Source of the DNA: Aquabacter spiritensis
GTDB lineage: Bacteria > Pseudomonadota > Alphaproteobacteria > Rhizobiales > Xanthobacteraceae
Assembly (NCBI RefSeq): GCF_004346185.1
Contig: NZ_SMAI01000004.1
Coordinates: 62,001 to 126,000 of the forward strand
Direction: 5' to 3'
DNA length: 64,000 nt
Below are positions 25,450 to 35,973 of the stretch, in pieces (positions within the stretch are counted from its first letter, which is position 1; every line of letters begins with the position of its first letter). The position numbers and the translations under genes are program-made. The notes below the pieces were generated by a model. The model was not told where the DNA came from. It ran no database searches and saw only the letters and a list, made by a program, of their open reading frames with translations.

Positions 25450-26370
25450 ATGGATCCCGGACTGCTCGCTCAATATCTTTTCAACGGGCTCATGCTCGGC
25501 ACCATCTATGCCATCGTCGCGGTTGGATTTTCCCTGTTTTTCGGGGTCCTCGACGTCATCAAGTTCTCGCATGGCGACGTCGTCGCGGTCGGAGCGTTCT
25601 CGGCCTTCGGTGCGGCCGGTCTGACCGCCGCGCTGGTTGCCCTGCCCGGGCCGCTGGCCCTCGCCGTCGGCCTCGTCGCGGCGCTCGGCGCCGGGGCGGT
25701 CTCGGGGGTGGTGATCGGGCGCGTGCTGGTGCTGCCTCTGAAGAACGCCCCCGCGGTCAACGTCCTGCTCGCCACCCTGATGGCGGGGACGGTTCTGCGC
25801 GAGGCGATCCGGCTCGCCGTGCCGAACGGCGGCAATCCCAAGCCGTTTCCCGCCTTGCTGCCGGACGGGGTGCTGGCCGCCGGATCCTTCAGCGTCGGCA
25901 TCGACAGCGTGATCATCCTCGTGGGCGGGCTCGCCGTGGTGCTCGCGACCCATCTCGTCATCACCCGAACCCGCCTGGGCCTCGCCATCCGGGCGGTGGC
26001 GCAGGACGACGAGGTGGCGCAGCTCGCCGGCGTGAACTTCACGAAGACCGTGCTCGGCACGTTCGCGCTCGGCTCGATGCTGGCGGGGCTCGCGGGCCTG
26101 ATGCTGGGGCTCTATTATCGCGAGATCAATTTCAACATGGGCATTCTCCTGGGGATCATCGGCTTTGCCTGCGCCGTCGTAGGCGGGCTGGGCAGCCTGA
26201 TCGGCCCGATCCTCGGCGGCTTCCTCTTCGCCGGGATCCAGACCCTCGCGACGGTCGTGCTGCCTTTCACCAGTGCCTACAAGGATGTCGTGGCGTTCGC
26301 CGTCATCATCGCGCTGATCGGCCTGTTCCCCACCGGCCTCATCGCCGAGAAATCCAGCGAGCGGGTCTGA
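25450..26370 (+). CDS. Liv-type ABC permease, LivH-like
   Basis: The 306-residue inner-membrane protein starts MDPGLLAQYLFNGLMLGTIY and carries FFGVLDVIKFSHGDVVAVGA and AVVGGLGSLIGPILGG, both LivH features, among about eight hydrophobic segments. The ATG at 25450 follows GGAGACCGTC. It ends one base before the LivM-like gene, showing tight coupling. It would form half of the membrane pore of the aldoxime-cassette importer. Confidence 0.92.
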   Translation: MDPGLLAQYLFNGLMLGTIYAIVAVGFSLFFGVLDVIKFSHGDVVAVGAFSAFGAAGLTAALVALPGPLALAVGLVAALGAGAVSGVVIGRVLVLPLKNAPAVNVLLATLMAGTVLREAIRLAVPNGGNPKPFPALLPDGVLAAGSFSVGIDSVIILVGGLAVVLATHLVITRTRLGLAIRAVAQDDEVAQLAGVNFTKTVLGTFALGSMLAGLAGLMLGLYYREINFNMGILLGIIGFACAVVGGLGSLIGPILGGFLFAGIQTLATVVLPFTSAYKDVVAFAVIIALIGLFPTGLIAEKSSERV

Positions 26371-26371
26371 G

Positions 26372-27571
26372 ATGGAAACCGCACAGCTCACCGGCACCCG
26401 GCCCGCCGAGGTCGTCAGGACGCAGGGCCTGCACCGCCTTCTCGTCGCGGCCATCGTGGCCCTTCTGTTCGCAGGCGGCGGCTTTCTGCTGCATTCCGAG
26501 GCGCAGGGCGAAGTCATCGCCTTGCTCGCCGCCTTCGTCGCGATCTTCGTCTTCGCGGAGCGGCTTTCGGCGGGACGCCGCGCGATCGCCCTCTGCCGCG
26601 CCCATCCGGGCACCGTGAACCTCGCCGCGGCGGTCTCGGTGCTCGCCATCGCGGCCGTCTTGCGGGAGGAACATTACACGCTGCTGATGATGGCCACGGT
26701 GGCGCTGTTCGCGACCGCCGCGGCCGGGCTGACCCTCCAGATGGCCTTCGCCGGCGTGCCCAATTTCGCCGGCGCGGGTTTCTTCGCCATCGGCGCCTAT
26801 GTCCCCGCCGTGCTCGGCGGAACCGGCATCCCCCATCTCGTGGTCCTGCTGATCGCGGGCTGCGCCGCCGCTCTGCTGGGGCTCGCGATCCTGCTCCCGG
26901 TGCTGCGCACACGCGGGCATTACGCGGCCCTGGTGACCATCGCCTTCGGCCTGCTGCTGCGATCCTTCCTGGAAGTGAACGACGTTCTCGGCGGCCCGCA
27001 GGGGATGAAGGTTCCCGCCTTCTCGCTCTTCGGCCTGTCCTTCGCCCGCATCACCGAGATCGGCCCGTACGACGTTTCGTTCTATCTGCCCTATGCCCTC
27101 GCCGGCTGCGCCTTGTTCGCGCTCGCTTTCTTCGTTGTGCGGCGGCTCGAGACGTCGTTCGTCGGTCTCGCCTTCGACGCCGTGCGCTCCGACGAGGTGG
27201 CGGCGAGCGTGTTCGGTCTGTCGATCGCCCGATGGAAGGCCACGGCCTTCCTGATCGGCAACGCCATGATCGGGGTGGCCGGCGCGCTCTATGGAATGAT
27301 GAACGGCTTCGTGAATCCCAACAGCGCCAATTTCGGCGACAGCCTCATCATGCTGTCCATCCTCGTTCTCGGCGGGTTCGGCAATCTCTGGGGAGCGGTG
27401 GTCGCATCGGTCGTGATCCTGGTGATCCCCGAGAAGCTCCAGGCGATCCAGGAATATCGCCTCGTCATCTTCGCGCTGCTCGTCATCGCCATCCTGCGTT
27501 TTCGGCCCTCGGGTCTGATGCCGCGGGCGACGCGGGACCTCTCCGCCCTCGCCATGGGAGGCCAGCGATGA
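26372..27571 (+). CDS. Liv-type ABC permease, LivM-like
   Basis: This 399-residue inner-membrane protein has a longer N terminus than usual (two extra hydrophobic segments before residue 100). It then has LivM landmarks such as MAFAGVPNFAGAGFFAIGAY and LVLGGFGNLWGAVVASVV. A cytoplasmic stretch RRLETSFVGLAFDAVRSDE fits the EAA-like loop that contacts the ATPases. It overlaps the LivG-like gene by four bases (ATGA). Confidence 0.92.
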   Translation: METAQLTGTRPAEVVRTQGLHRLLVAAIVALLFAGGGFLLHSEAQGEVIALLAAFVAIFVFAERLSAGRRAIALCRAHPGTVNLAAAVSVLAIAAVLREEHYTLLMMATVALFATAAAGLTLQMAFAGVPNFAGAGFFAIGAYVPAVLGGTGIPHLVVLLIAGCAAALLGLAILLPVLRTRGHYAALVTIAFGLLLRSFLEVNDVLGGPQGMKVPAFSLFGLSFARITEIGPYDVSFYLPYALAGCALFALAFFVVRRLETSFVGLAFDAVRSDEVAASVFGLSIARWKATAFLIGNAMIGVAGALYGMMNGFVNPNSANFGDSLIMLSILVLGGFGNLWGAVVASVVILVIPEKLQAIQEYRLVIFALLVIAILRFRPSGLMPRATRDLSALAMGGQR

Positions 27572-28344
27572 GCCCGCTGCTCGCCTGTTCGGGCCTCACC
27601 ATGCGGTTCGGGGGGCTTACCGCCCTCGACAGCCTCGACATCGCCGTCGGCACCGGCGAAACGGTCGGTCTCGTCGGACCCAACGGCTCGGGCAAGACGA
27701 CATTCTTCAACGTCCTCACCGGGCTTTATCGGCCGTCCGAGGGCGCCGTCCGGTTCGAGGCCTCCGACCTGTTCGGCCGGTCGCCGCAGGAGATCAGCCG
27801 GGCCGGGGTGGCGCGCACGTTCCAGCGCTCGCGGCTCATGCTCGACCAGACGGTGTTCGACAATATCGCCCTGGGCGCGCTCGGGCGCGTCGATCTCGGC
27901 CTGCTGCCCGCTCTGGTGTTCCGCAGCCGGTTCCGCAGGGACCTGTCGGCCCTGGTCGAGAAGGCGACGGCTCTGACCCGCCGCTTCAATCCGCACATCG
28001 CGGCGAGCCTGTTCAAGCCCGCGGGCAGCTTCACGATGATCGACCGCCGGCGGATCGAGATCTGCCGCGCCTTGATCGGAGGGCCTCGCCTCCTGCTCCT
28101 CGACGAGCCGTCCGCCGGCATGACCCACGAGGAAACGCGCCACCTGATGGACGATCTCCTCGCCTTCCGGGAGGAGATGCCCGATCTCGCCATCGTGCTG
28201 GTGGAGCACGAGATGGACGTGATCCGGCGGATCTCCGACCGGTGCGTCGTCCTCAATTTCGGCCGGAAGATCTTCGAGGGCGCGTTCGACGCGCTCCTCG
28301 CCGATCCCGACGTCCAGACCGCCTATCTCGGAGGCAGCCAATGA
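27568..28344 (+). CDS. LivG-like ABC ATPase with degenerate signature
   Basis: The 258-residue ATPase has Walker A GPNGSGKTT, Walker B LLLLDEPSAGM and switch His in LVEHEMDVI. The signature region reads KPAGSFTMIDRRRIEICRAL, where LivG proteins normally have a LAYGQQ-like C-loop. The Gly and Gln that contact ATP across the dimer are therefore replaced. With an intact LivF-like partner this would give one canonical and one degenerate ATP site (inference). The start is fixed by the ATGA overlap with the LivM-like gene, and it overlaps the next ATPase in the same way. Confidence 0.92.
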   Translation: MSPLLACSGLTMRFGGLTALDSLDIAVGTGETVGLVGPNGSGKTTFFNVLTGLYRPSEGAVRFEASDLFGRSPQEISRAGVARTFQRSRLMLDQTVFDNIALGALGRVDLGLLPALVFRSRFRRDLSALVEKATALTRRFNPHIAASLFKPAGSFTMIDRRRIEICRALIGGPRLLLLDEPSAGMTHEETRHLMDDLLAFREEMPDLAIVLVEHEMDVIRRISDRCVVLNFGRKIFEGAFDALLADPDVQTAYLGGSQ

Positions 28345-29084
28345 GCGCGCCCGACGGTTCTCCCAAAGGCGCCCGCCGCCTGTCGGTGATCGGCGTGACC
28401 ACCGGCTACGACCGGGCCGACGTTCTCCACGACGTCTCGATCGAGGCGAAGCCCGGCCGCATCACCTGCATTCTCGGCGCCAACGGGGCCGGAAAATCGA
28501 CCCTGATCCGCGCCATTCTCGGATTGACGCCGGTGCGGCAGGGGGAAGTCGCGTTCGGCGGCGAGACGATCACCAATCTCGCCACCCACCGCATCGCGGC
28601 TCTGGGGATCGCGACGGTCCCCGAGGGAAATCGCGTTTTCCCGCGCATGACGGTGCTTGAAAATTTGAAGGTCGGCGGTCTGCTCGAGCGGGATCGCACG
28701 CGTCTCGCGGCGCGGATGGAGGCGATGTTCGAAAGTTTTCCCCGTCTCAAGGAGCGGCGCAACCAACTCGCCGGCACGCTGTCCGGGGGCGAGCGCTCCA
28801 TGCTCTCGATCGCCCGCGGACTGATGACGGATCCGGAACTCGTCGTGTTCGACGAGCCGTCTCTGGGCCTCTCGCCTTTGTTCGTGGCCGAGGTCTTCCG
28901 CATCGTGCGGCGGCTCAAGGACGAGGGCTATACGATCCTCCTCGTCGAGCAGAATGTGCGGCAGACCCTCGATGTCGCCGATGACGGCTATGTCCTCGCC
29001 CAGGGCCGCGTCGTGGCGGCGGGCACGAGCCGGAGCCTCGCCGAGGACCGGGAATTGCACAAAGCCTATTTCGGCGTTCACTGA
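28341..29084 (+). CDS. Liv-type ABC ATPase, LivF-like
   Basis: The 247-residue ATPase starts MSAPDGSPKGARRLSVIGVT, with Walker A GANGAGKST, signature GTLSGGERSML, Walker B VVFDEPSLGL and the LivF-type VEQNVRQ switch. The start is fixed by an ATGA overlap with the LivG-like gene. It completes the five-gene importer (binding protein, two permeases, two ATPases). It ends 25 bases before the aldoxime dehydratase, so all are probably cotranscribed. Confidence 0.93.
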   Translation: MSAPDGSPKGARRLSVIGVTTGYDRADVLHDVSIEAKPGRITCILGANGAGKSTLIRAILGLTPVRQGEVAFGGETITNLATHRIAALGIATVPEGNRVFPRMTVLENLKVGGLLERDRTRLAARMEAMFESFPRLKERRNQLAGTLSGGERSMLSIARGLMTDPELVVFDEPSLGLSPLFVAEVFRIVRRLKDEGYTILLVEQNVRQTLDVADDGYVLAQGRVVAAGTSRSLAEDRELHKAYFGVH

Positions 29085-29109
29085 ACGCCCCAACGAGGTC
29101 CGCGCCACC

Positions 29110-30177
29110 ATGGGAATGCCCGTCTACGACCGTGTCCATCCGCTGCGCAAGCCGAAGGGGTTCGAACCCGTCGTGCAGCGCTGGTCCACCGCTTTTCCGA
29201 ACCGGTGCCGGGTCCTCTGCGTCGCCTTTCACGGCATCCAGGGCGCGAGCGCAGACGAGGTCTACGCCTCCCCCTTCTTCTCCTGGCTCGCCGCCGCCTT
29301 CGCCGCGCCCGACGGACCCACGGTCCGCGACGATGCCGCATTCGTCGACCGGACCGGGCTCTATACCCACATCGTCGCCGCTTATTGGGTGGACGAGGAG
29401 AGGCGCGACCGCTTCTTCGCGGATCCCGCGGTGACCGAATGGTGGGAGGACCGCGCCCGCCTCGCCGAGCCCACAGGCTATTTCCGCGAAAGCCTCACCG
29501 TGCCGGTCGAGCGGCAGGAGAGCATTTATTGGCTGGATTATCCCGGCGGGCTCTCGGCCTCGGCCGACGTGGCGCTCTATCCGACGCCCTGGTGCGGCTA
29601 TTACGGGGCGATGCGCGACCGCATCCCGCTCGCGGCCGTCGATACGCTCGACAGTCCGATGACGGGCCTTGTGCCGATCCCGCGGGAGACGAGGGGGGCG
29701 CGCTGGCAGCTGACCGCACCCCACAACCTCGCCGTGATCCGGTCCGCGGCCTCCTGGGGCCGCTGCGACCCCGAGCAGGCCGAGAATTATATGCGCGAGC
29801 TGCGCGCCCCTTTGATGCGCGGCATGGACTTTCTGAAGGAGAATTCCCAAGCCACGGGCTGCGCCTCCCTGCGCTTCCAGCAAACCTGCGGCGCGGCCGG
29901 CGCGCCGGTGCTCGAAACCCATGCGCTCGGCTATTTTCTCTCGCTCGGACATCTCGAAGCCTGGGCGGAGCATCACCCCACGCACGACGCCATCTTCACG
30001 GCGGCGATCGCGCGCTACCGCAAATACGGCAAGGCGAACCAACTTCGGACGTGGCATGAGGTCTTCATCCTGCCGGACACCGAGAAGCAGGTCTTCGACT
30101 ATCTCAATTGCGCGCCCGGAACCGGTCTCCTCGACTTCCTGCCCGGCACGGTCACGGCGGTCGCGGCAGGGTCATAG
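29110..30177 (+). CDS. Aldoxime dehydratase (haem lyase)
   Basis: The 355-residue protein matches the aliphatic/phenylacetaldoxime dehydratase family, which uses ferrous haem to turn R-CH=NOH into R-CN plus water. Landmarks are CVAFHGIQ near the N terminus, SIYWLDYPGG, WCGYYGAMRDRIP, SAASWGRC (212-219), ATGCASLRFQQ, the His-rich segment GYFLSLGHLEAW/HHPTHDAIF (H281, H292) and LRTWHEVFILPD. The haem ligand and catalytic His lie in this C-terminal part, but I do not assign them individually. The ATG at 29110 gives the family N terminus (MGMPVYDRVHPLRKPKGFEP). With the nitrilase it forms an aldoxime-nitrile pathway. It overlaps the convergent LysR gene by six bases. Confidence 0.93.
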   Translation: MGMPVYDRVHPLRKPKGFEPVVQRWSTAFPNRCRVLCVAFHGIQGASADEVYASPFFSWLAAAFAAPDGPTVRDDAAFVDRTGLYTHIVAAYWVDEERRDRFFADPAVTEWWEDRARLAEPTGYFRESLTVPVERQESIYWLDYPGGLSASADVALYPTPWCGYYGAMRDRIPLAAVDTLDSPMTGLVPIPRETRGARWQLTAPHNLAVIRSAASWGRCDPEQAENYMRELRAPLMRGMDFLKENSQATGCASLRFQQTCGAAGAPVLETHALGYFLSLGHLEAWAEHHPTHDAIFTAAIARYRKYGKANQLRTWHEVFILPDTEKQVFDYLNCAPGTGLLDFLPGTVTAVAAGS

Positions 30178-31065
30178 CTCGGTCAGGAGCGCCGTGTCGC
30201 GCTCGACGACTTCGGCCAAGTGCCGAAGGACCGCCTTGAACCGCCCCATGAATTCCAGATCGGCGTGCACGCTCGCATAGATGTCGCGCATCACGATCAC
30301 CTCGTCCGGCAGAACCGGCAGAAGGCGGGGATTGGTCTTGGCCGAGAACAGCGGCAGGAGCCCGATGCCGGCGCCGCGGGCGACCGCATTCTGCTGGGCG
30401 TGCATCGAGGTGGAGCGGAACGAGACTTTCGTTGGCTCCAGCACGTCGAGCAGCCAATGGACCGGCTGGATGGCGACGAGGTCTTCGACATAGTCGACGA
30501 AGGTGTGCGACGGCAGCTCGGCGGCCGACCGTGGTATGCCGAACCGCCGCGCATAGTCCGGCGAGGCATAGAGCGCGAGGCGGAAGCGGCCGATCTTGCG
30601 CACCGACAGCCGCTGGCCCTGGGGCGGAACGAAGGAGATGAAGATGTCCGCTTCGCGCTTGGTCAGGTTGATCAGGTGGCGCTCGGTCACGAGTTCCACC
30701 ACGAGGCCCGGCTCCTTCTGCGCGAGTTCGGCGAAGCGCTCGGCGAGATAAAAGGCGCCGATGCCTTCCATGGAGGCTACGCGCACATGTCCCTTCGGCG
30801 CGCTCGGGGCGGCCTGGATGGTCTCCTCGACCCCGACCGCCTCCTGTTCGATGCGCTCGGCGATGGCGAACAGGCGATGACCGGGCTCCGTCAGCACGAA
30901 GCCGTCCGGCTTGCGATCGAACAGTTTGAGCGAGAGGTCCTTCTCCAATTCGCTGATGCGGCGCGAGACGGTGGTGTGGTCCACCTTCAGGCGGCGGGCG
31001 GCGGGCAGCAGGCGCCCCTGACGCGCGAGTTCGAGAAAGAAGATCAGATCGTTCCAATTGAACAT
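30172..31065 (-). CDS. LysR-family regulator of the aldoxime cassette
   Basis: The 297-residue protein starts MFNWNDLIFFLELARQGRLL with a LysR winged helix (LKVDHTTVSRRISELEKDL). Its effector domain begins near GHVRVASMEGIGAFYLAERF and includes VARGAGIGLLPLF. The Met at 31065 is preferred over one nine codons upstream because it matches the family start. It lies convergent to and overlapping the aldoxime dehydratase gene, so it is the obvious candidate regulator of that operon, probably responding to an aldoxime or its product (inference). Confidence 0.9.
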   Translation of the reverse strand: MFNWNDLIFFLELARQGRLLPAARRLKVDHTTVSRRISELEKDLSLKLFDRKPDGFVLTEPGHRLFAIAERIEQEAVGVEETIQAAPSAPKGHVRVASMEGIGAFYLAERFAELAQKEPGLVVELVTERHLINLTKREADIFISFVPPQGQRLSVRKIGRFRLALYASPDYARRFGIPRSAAELPSHTFVDYVEDLVAIQPVHWLLDVLEPTKVSFRSTSMHAQQNAVARGAGIGLLPLFSAKTNPRLLPVLPDEVIVMRDIYASVHADLEFMGRFKAVLRHLAEVVERDTALLTEL

Positions 31066-31205
31066 GAGGCAGGGTCCGCATCTGCCCGGCAATGTTCAAG
31101 CAAAATATGGAACGCACGCTGACGCATGGCGCGCGGGGAGGAGGGGATCGTGTCGGCAGGCATTCCCGCGCCCGGCAGCGTCAACGGGTGAAGGTTCGCC
31201 GCCCT

Positions 31206-31715
31206 TCACCCTTCGCGTTGGATACTCAGCGGCTGCGGGACCGGCGGCGCCTTTTTGCGCGGCGCCCGGCGCTGTGGGACCGGCGGGTCGTAAACGTGGA
31301 GCACGGTGGCGGCGCGGGTCAGGACGGCGAAGATGAGCGCCGTCGACCAACCGAACAGAAGCATCCCGTTCGCGGCGGTGATGGGGCCGAGGACCCGCCA
31401 TCGCGGCTCGGGAACGATGTCGCCATAGCCCAGGGTCGTGAAGTTCACGAAGGCAAGGTAATAGCCGTCGCCCGGCTTCACCGCGCCGACCAGATTGTAC
31501 GCGATGGCCCAGATTTCCACCTGGATCGTGTGCGAGAAGGTCAGCGCGGCGCCGGTCAGCATCATAGTCGCGGCGAAGGCGAGGATGCGGTGTCGCTCCA
31601 CTTTGCGGGTGCGCAGGCTCCGCATGAAGCGGATCAGAAAGACGCTCATGACGGAATGGATGGCGATATTCACCATGCTCACGAGAATTCCGTACAGCAG
31701 TTCAAAGGGGACCAC
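31206..31715 (-). CDS. Small potassium channel (Ion_trans_2 type)
   Basis: The 169-residue membrane protein has three hydrophobic helices (about 5-30, 45-70 and 110-138) and a pore loop with the potassium selectivity motif TTLGYGDIVP before the last helix. The C-terminal tail is short and basic (PQRRAPRKKAPPVPQ), with no RCK domain. The GTG at 31715 (VVPFELLYG) is chosen because GGGGAGAG sits just upstream; a Met start further upstream at 31778 would add Gly/Ser-rich sequence of no known type. It stands alone between LysR and a divergent small gene. Confidence 0.85.
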   Translation of the reverse strand: MVPFELLYGILVSMVNIAIHSVMSVFLIRFMRSLRTRKVERHRILAFAATMMLTGAALTFSHTIQVEIWAIAYNLVGAVKPGDGYYLAFVNFTTLGYGDIVPEPRWRVLGPITAANGMLLFGWSTALIFAVLTRAATVLHVYDPPVPQRRAPRKKAPPVPQPLSIQREG

Positions 31716-31882
31716 GCTGCTCTCCCCGCTTGTCGAACCCCGGTCCGCCGGCACAGAGGCACGGCCGCCCACCCCCATGTGCCAATGAACCCCCGGCCCT
31801 CGGGGCGCAAGCCCGGCGGAACCCGGCGCGGCGTGCGGGGTTGATTTTTTGGCGGCTGGGCACCGAAAAGGGAGACGACGCG

Positions 31883-32128
31883 ATGAAGAGCGACACCGAT
31901 CCGCGCAACTCCGGAGCCGTAAAGCTGCAATATTGGTCGCCGTCGCATTCGGTCAACGCACCGGATGCGTGGCCCGATCCGCTCGCCTTCGACACCGTGG
32001 AGGACGCGGTCGCCTTCGCCATGACGCAAGCGCCATTCGGGCGCGAAGTCGCTTGGCTCCGCACGCCGGAGGGCGCCGTTCTGAAGCCGGACCAGATCCG
32101 CCGGGCCTATGAGATGAAGCGGAGCTGA
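31883..32128 (+). CDS. Small conserved-looking protein, unknown function
   Basis: The 81-residue protein starts MKSDTDPRNSGAVKLQYWSP, preceded by GGGAG. It contains DPLAFDTVEDAVAFAMTQAP and ends in RRAYEMKRS. It has no signal, membrane segment or known motif. Codon usage looks like that of its neighbours, so it is probably a real gene. I do not recognise the family. Confidence 0.65.
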   Translation: MKSDTDPRNSGAVKLQYWSPSHSVNAPDAWPDPLAFDTVEDAVAFAMTQAPFGREVAWLRTPEGAVLKPDQIRRAYEMKRS

Positions 32129-32262
32129 GCCGCGCGCCACCGCCGGGAATCGGCAGCAGGCGCGACCGCGCATTGATTCAGCGGCGCGCTCGTGTATTTT
32201 GCGCCGCAAAATGAAGCCAGCGGGCCCGAGTGTTCGGACCCGCCTTTTGCCGCTGGAATCCC

Positions 32263-34092
<1,830 letters not shown>

Positions 34093-34106
34093 GCGCGGAA
34101 CGGTGA

Positions 34107-34127
34107 CGGCCGGGCTTCGCCCGGCCG
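34107..34127. terminator. Hairpin between typA and paaK
   Basis: CGGCCGGGC-TTC-GCCCGGCCG forms a 9-bp stem with a tight TTC loop between the convergent stops of typA and paaK. This is a likely bidirectional terminator although no T run follows. Confidence 0.55.
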
Positions 34128-34163
34128 ATGCCCGCCGCGACGCGCGTGACGTCCCCCGCCGCC

Positions 34164-35498
34164 TCAGCTTTTGGGGCGCTTGTCGATCACCCGCTTCGCC
34201 TTGCCCATCGACCGTTCGAGCGCGCCCGGTCCCTGGACCACCACGCGCGTGGTGATGCCGATCGTATCCTTGATCCGCGACACCAGCCGCTCGGCATGGA
34301 CGAAGAGGCCGTGCCCGTCCCAATGCTCGGCGCGGGCCTCGGCGATCACGGTCATCTCGTCCATCCGTCCCTCGCGGGTCAGCTCGATGAGGAAATGGCC
34401 GGCGCACCAATCGGTGGCGAGCAGCGCCTCCTCGATCTGGGTCGGGAAGACGTTGACGCCGCGCAGGATCATCATGTCGTCCGAACGGCCCGTGACCTTC
34501 TCCATCCGCCGCATGCCGGGCCGCGCGGTGCCGGGCAGAAGCCGGGTGAGGTCGCGGGTGCGGTAGCGAATGATCGGGAACGCCTCCTTGGTGAGGGAGG
34601 TGAAGACCAGTTCGCCCTTCTCCCCGTCGGGAAGCACCTCGCCCGTCTCGGGATCGATGATCTCGGGATAGAAATGGTCTTCCCAGACGTGCAGGCCGTC
34701 TTTGGTCTCGACGCATTCCTGGGCGACGCCGGGGCCGATCACTTCGGACAGGCCGTAAATGTCGGTGGCGTCCATCGCGAAGGCGCGCTCGATCTCCTCG
34801 CGCATCGCGTTGGTCCAGGGCTCGGCGCCGAAGATGCCGTATTTCAGCGAGCTTTCGCGGGGGTCGAGACCGGCTTTGGCGAAGCCGTCGAGGATCGCCA
34901 GCATATAGCTCGGCGTCACCATGATGACTTCCGGCCTGAAATCCGTGATGAGCTGCACCTGGCGTTCGGTCATGCCGCCCGACATGGGAATGACGGTGCA
35001 GCCGAGCCGCTCGGCACCGTAATGCGCGCCGAGGCCGCCGGTGAACAGGCCGTAGCCATAGGCGACGTGCACCATCATGCCCGGACGTGCACCGGCGGCG
35101 CGGATCGAGCGCGCCATGACGTCCGCCCACATGTCGATGTCGGCTTTCGTGTAGCCGACGACGATGGGCTTTCCGGTGGTGCCGGACGAGCCGTGAATCC
35201 GCGCCAGCTTCTCGCGCGGCACGGCGAACAGGCCGAACGGATAATTGTCCCGCAGGTCGGTCTTCACCGTGAACGGGAATTTCGCGAGGTCGGACAGGGT
35301 CTTGAGGTCCGAGGGGTGGACCCCTGCGGCGTCGAACTGCTGCCGGTAGAACGGCACGTTCTCGTAGGCATGGGCGAGCGACCAGGCGAGCCGCTGGCGC
35401 TGGAGCGCCATGACCTCGTCCCGCGAGGCGCGCTCGATGGCGTCGAGGCCATCCTTGAGGCTGCGGTCGAAGCGATCGGCCGGTGCCGCCATATTCAT
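34164..35498 (-). CDS. paaK: Phenylacetate-CoA ligase
   Basis: The 444-residue adenylate-forming enzyme activates phenylacetate to phenylacetyl-CoA, the entry step of aerobic phenylacetate breakdown. Landmarks are the short PaaK-type size, HGSSGTTGKPIVVGYTKAD (ATP loop from about residue 104), FGAEPWTNAMREEIE, DIYGLSEVIGPGVAQEC and RTRDLTRLLPG with the adenylate-binding Arg. GGAGGAGA lies just upstream of the ATG. It is the last gene of paaG-paaI-paaK, 25 bases after paaI. Confidence 0.96.
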   Translation of the reverse strand: MNMAAPADRFDRSLKDGLDAIERASRDEVMALQRQRLAWSLAHAYENVPFYRQQFDAAGVHPSDLKTLSDLAKFPFTVKTDLRDNYPFGLFAVPREKLARIHGSSGTTGKPIVVGYTKADIDMWADVMARSIRAAGARPGMMVHVAYGYGLFTGGLGAHYGAERLGCTVIPMSGGMTERQVQLITDFRPEVIMVTPSYMLAILDGFAKAGLDPRESSLKYGIFGAEPWTNAMREEIERAFAMDATDIYGLSEVIGPGVAQECVETKDGLHVWEDHFYPEIIDPETGEVLPDGEKGELVFTSLTKEAFPIIRYRTRDLTRLLPGTARPGMRRMEKVTGRSDDMMILRGVNVFPTQIEEALLATDWCAGHFLIELTREGRMDEMTVIAEARAEHWDGHGLFVHAERLVSRIKDTIGITTRVVVQGPGALERSMGKAKRVIDKRPKS

Positions 35499-35523
35499 TG
35501 TCTCCTCCGCTCCTTGTGTAAAT

Positions 35524-35973
35524 TCAGGCCTGCGGGTGCAGGATTGTGCCGCCGATGGTGCGGGAATGCCCGCGGAATTCGGCGATCAGCACCCCGTCCT
35601 GGGTGACGCTCACGTCATAGATGCCGGACCGACCGGCGCGCGTGACCTCGCGGGCCGCGGCGATCAGAATGTGGCCGCGCCGGCCGGGGCGCAGAAAGCT
35701 GATCGAGCAGTGCGCCGCAACGGTCCGCTCGTCATAGGTGTTGCAGGCGAAGGCGAAGGCGCTGTCGGCCAAAGTGAAGATGAAGCCGCCATGGGCGGTG
35801 CCGTGGCCGTTCACCATGTGCTCGGCAAGGGTCATGGCCAGAACGGCCCGGCCGGGGCCGACCTCGCGCAATTCCATGCCGAGGCCGCGGCTGGCGCCGT
35901 CGCTCTCCCACATCGCCGCGGCGCACAGGCGGGCGATCTCCTCGGGCGTGCGCAATGCGGCGGCCTCGCTCAT
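35524..35973 (-). CDS. paaI: PaaI-type hotdog thioesterase
   Basis: The 149-residue protein has the PaaI motif pattern HMVNGHGTAHGGFIFTLADS with the catalytic Asp region, then AAHCSISFLRPGRRG. PaaI hydrolyses CoA thioesters that stall in the phenylacetate pathway and frees CoA. The start MSEAAALRTPEE is fixed by an ATGA overlap with paaG. The middle position between paaG and paaK supports the name. Confidence 0.94.
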   Translation of the reverse strand: MSEAAALRTPEEIARLCAAAMWESDGASRGLGMELREVGPGRAVLAMTLAEHMVNGHGTAHGGFIFTLADSAFAFACNTYDERTVAAHCSISFLRPGRRGHILIAAAREVTRAGRSGIYDVSVTQDGVLIAEFRGHSRTIGGTILHPQA

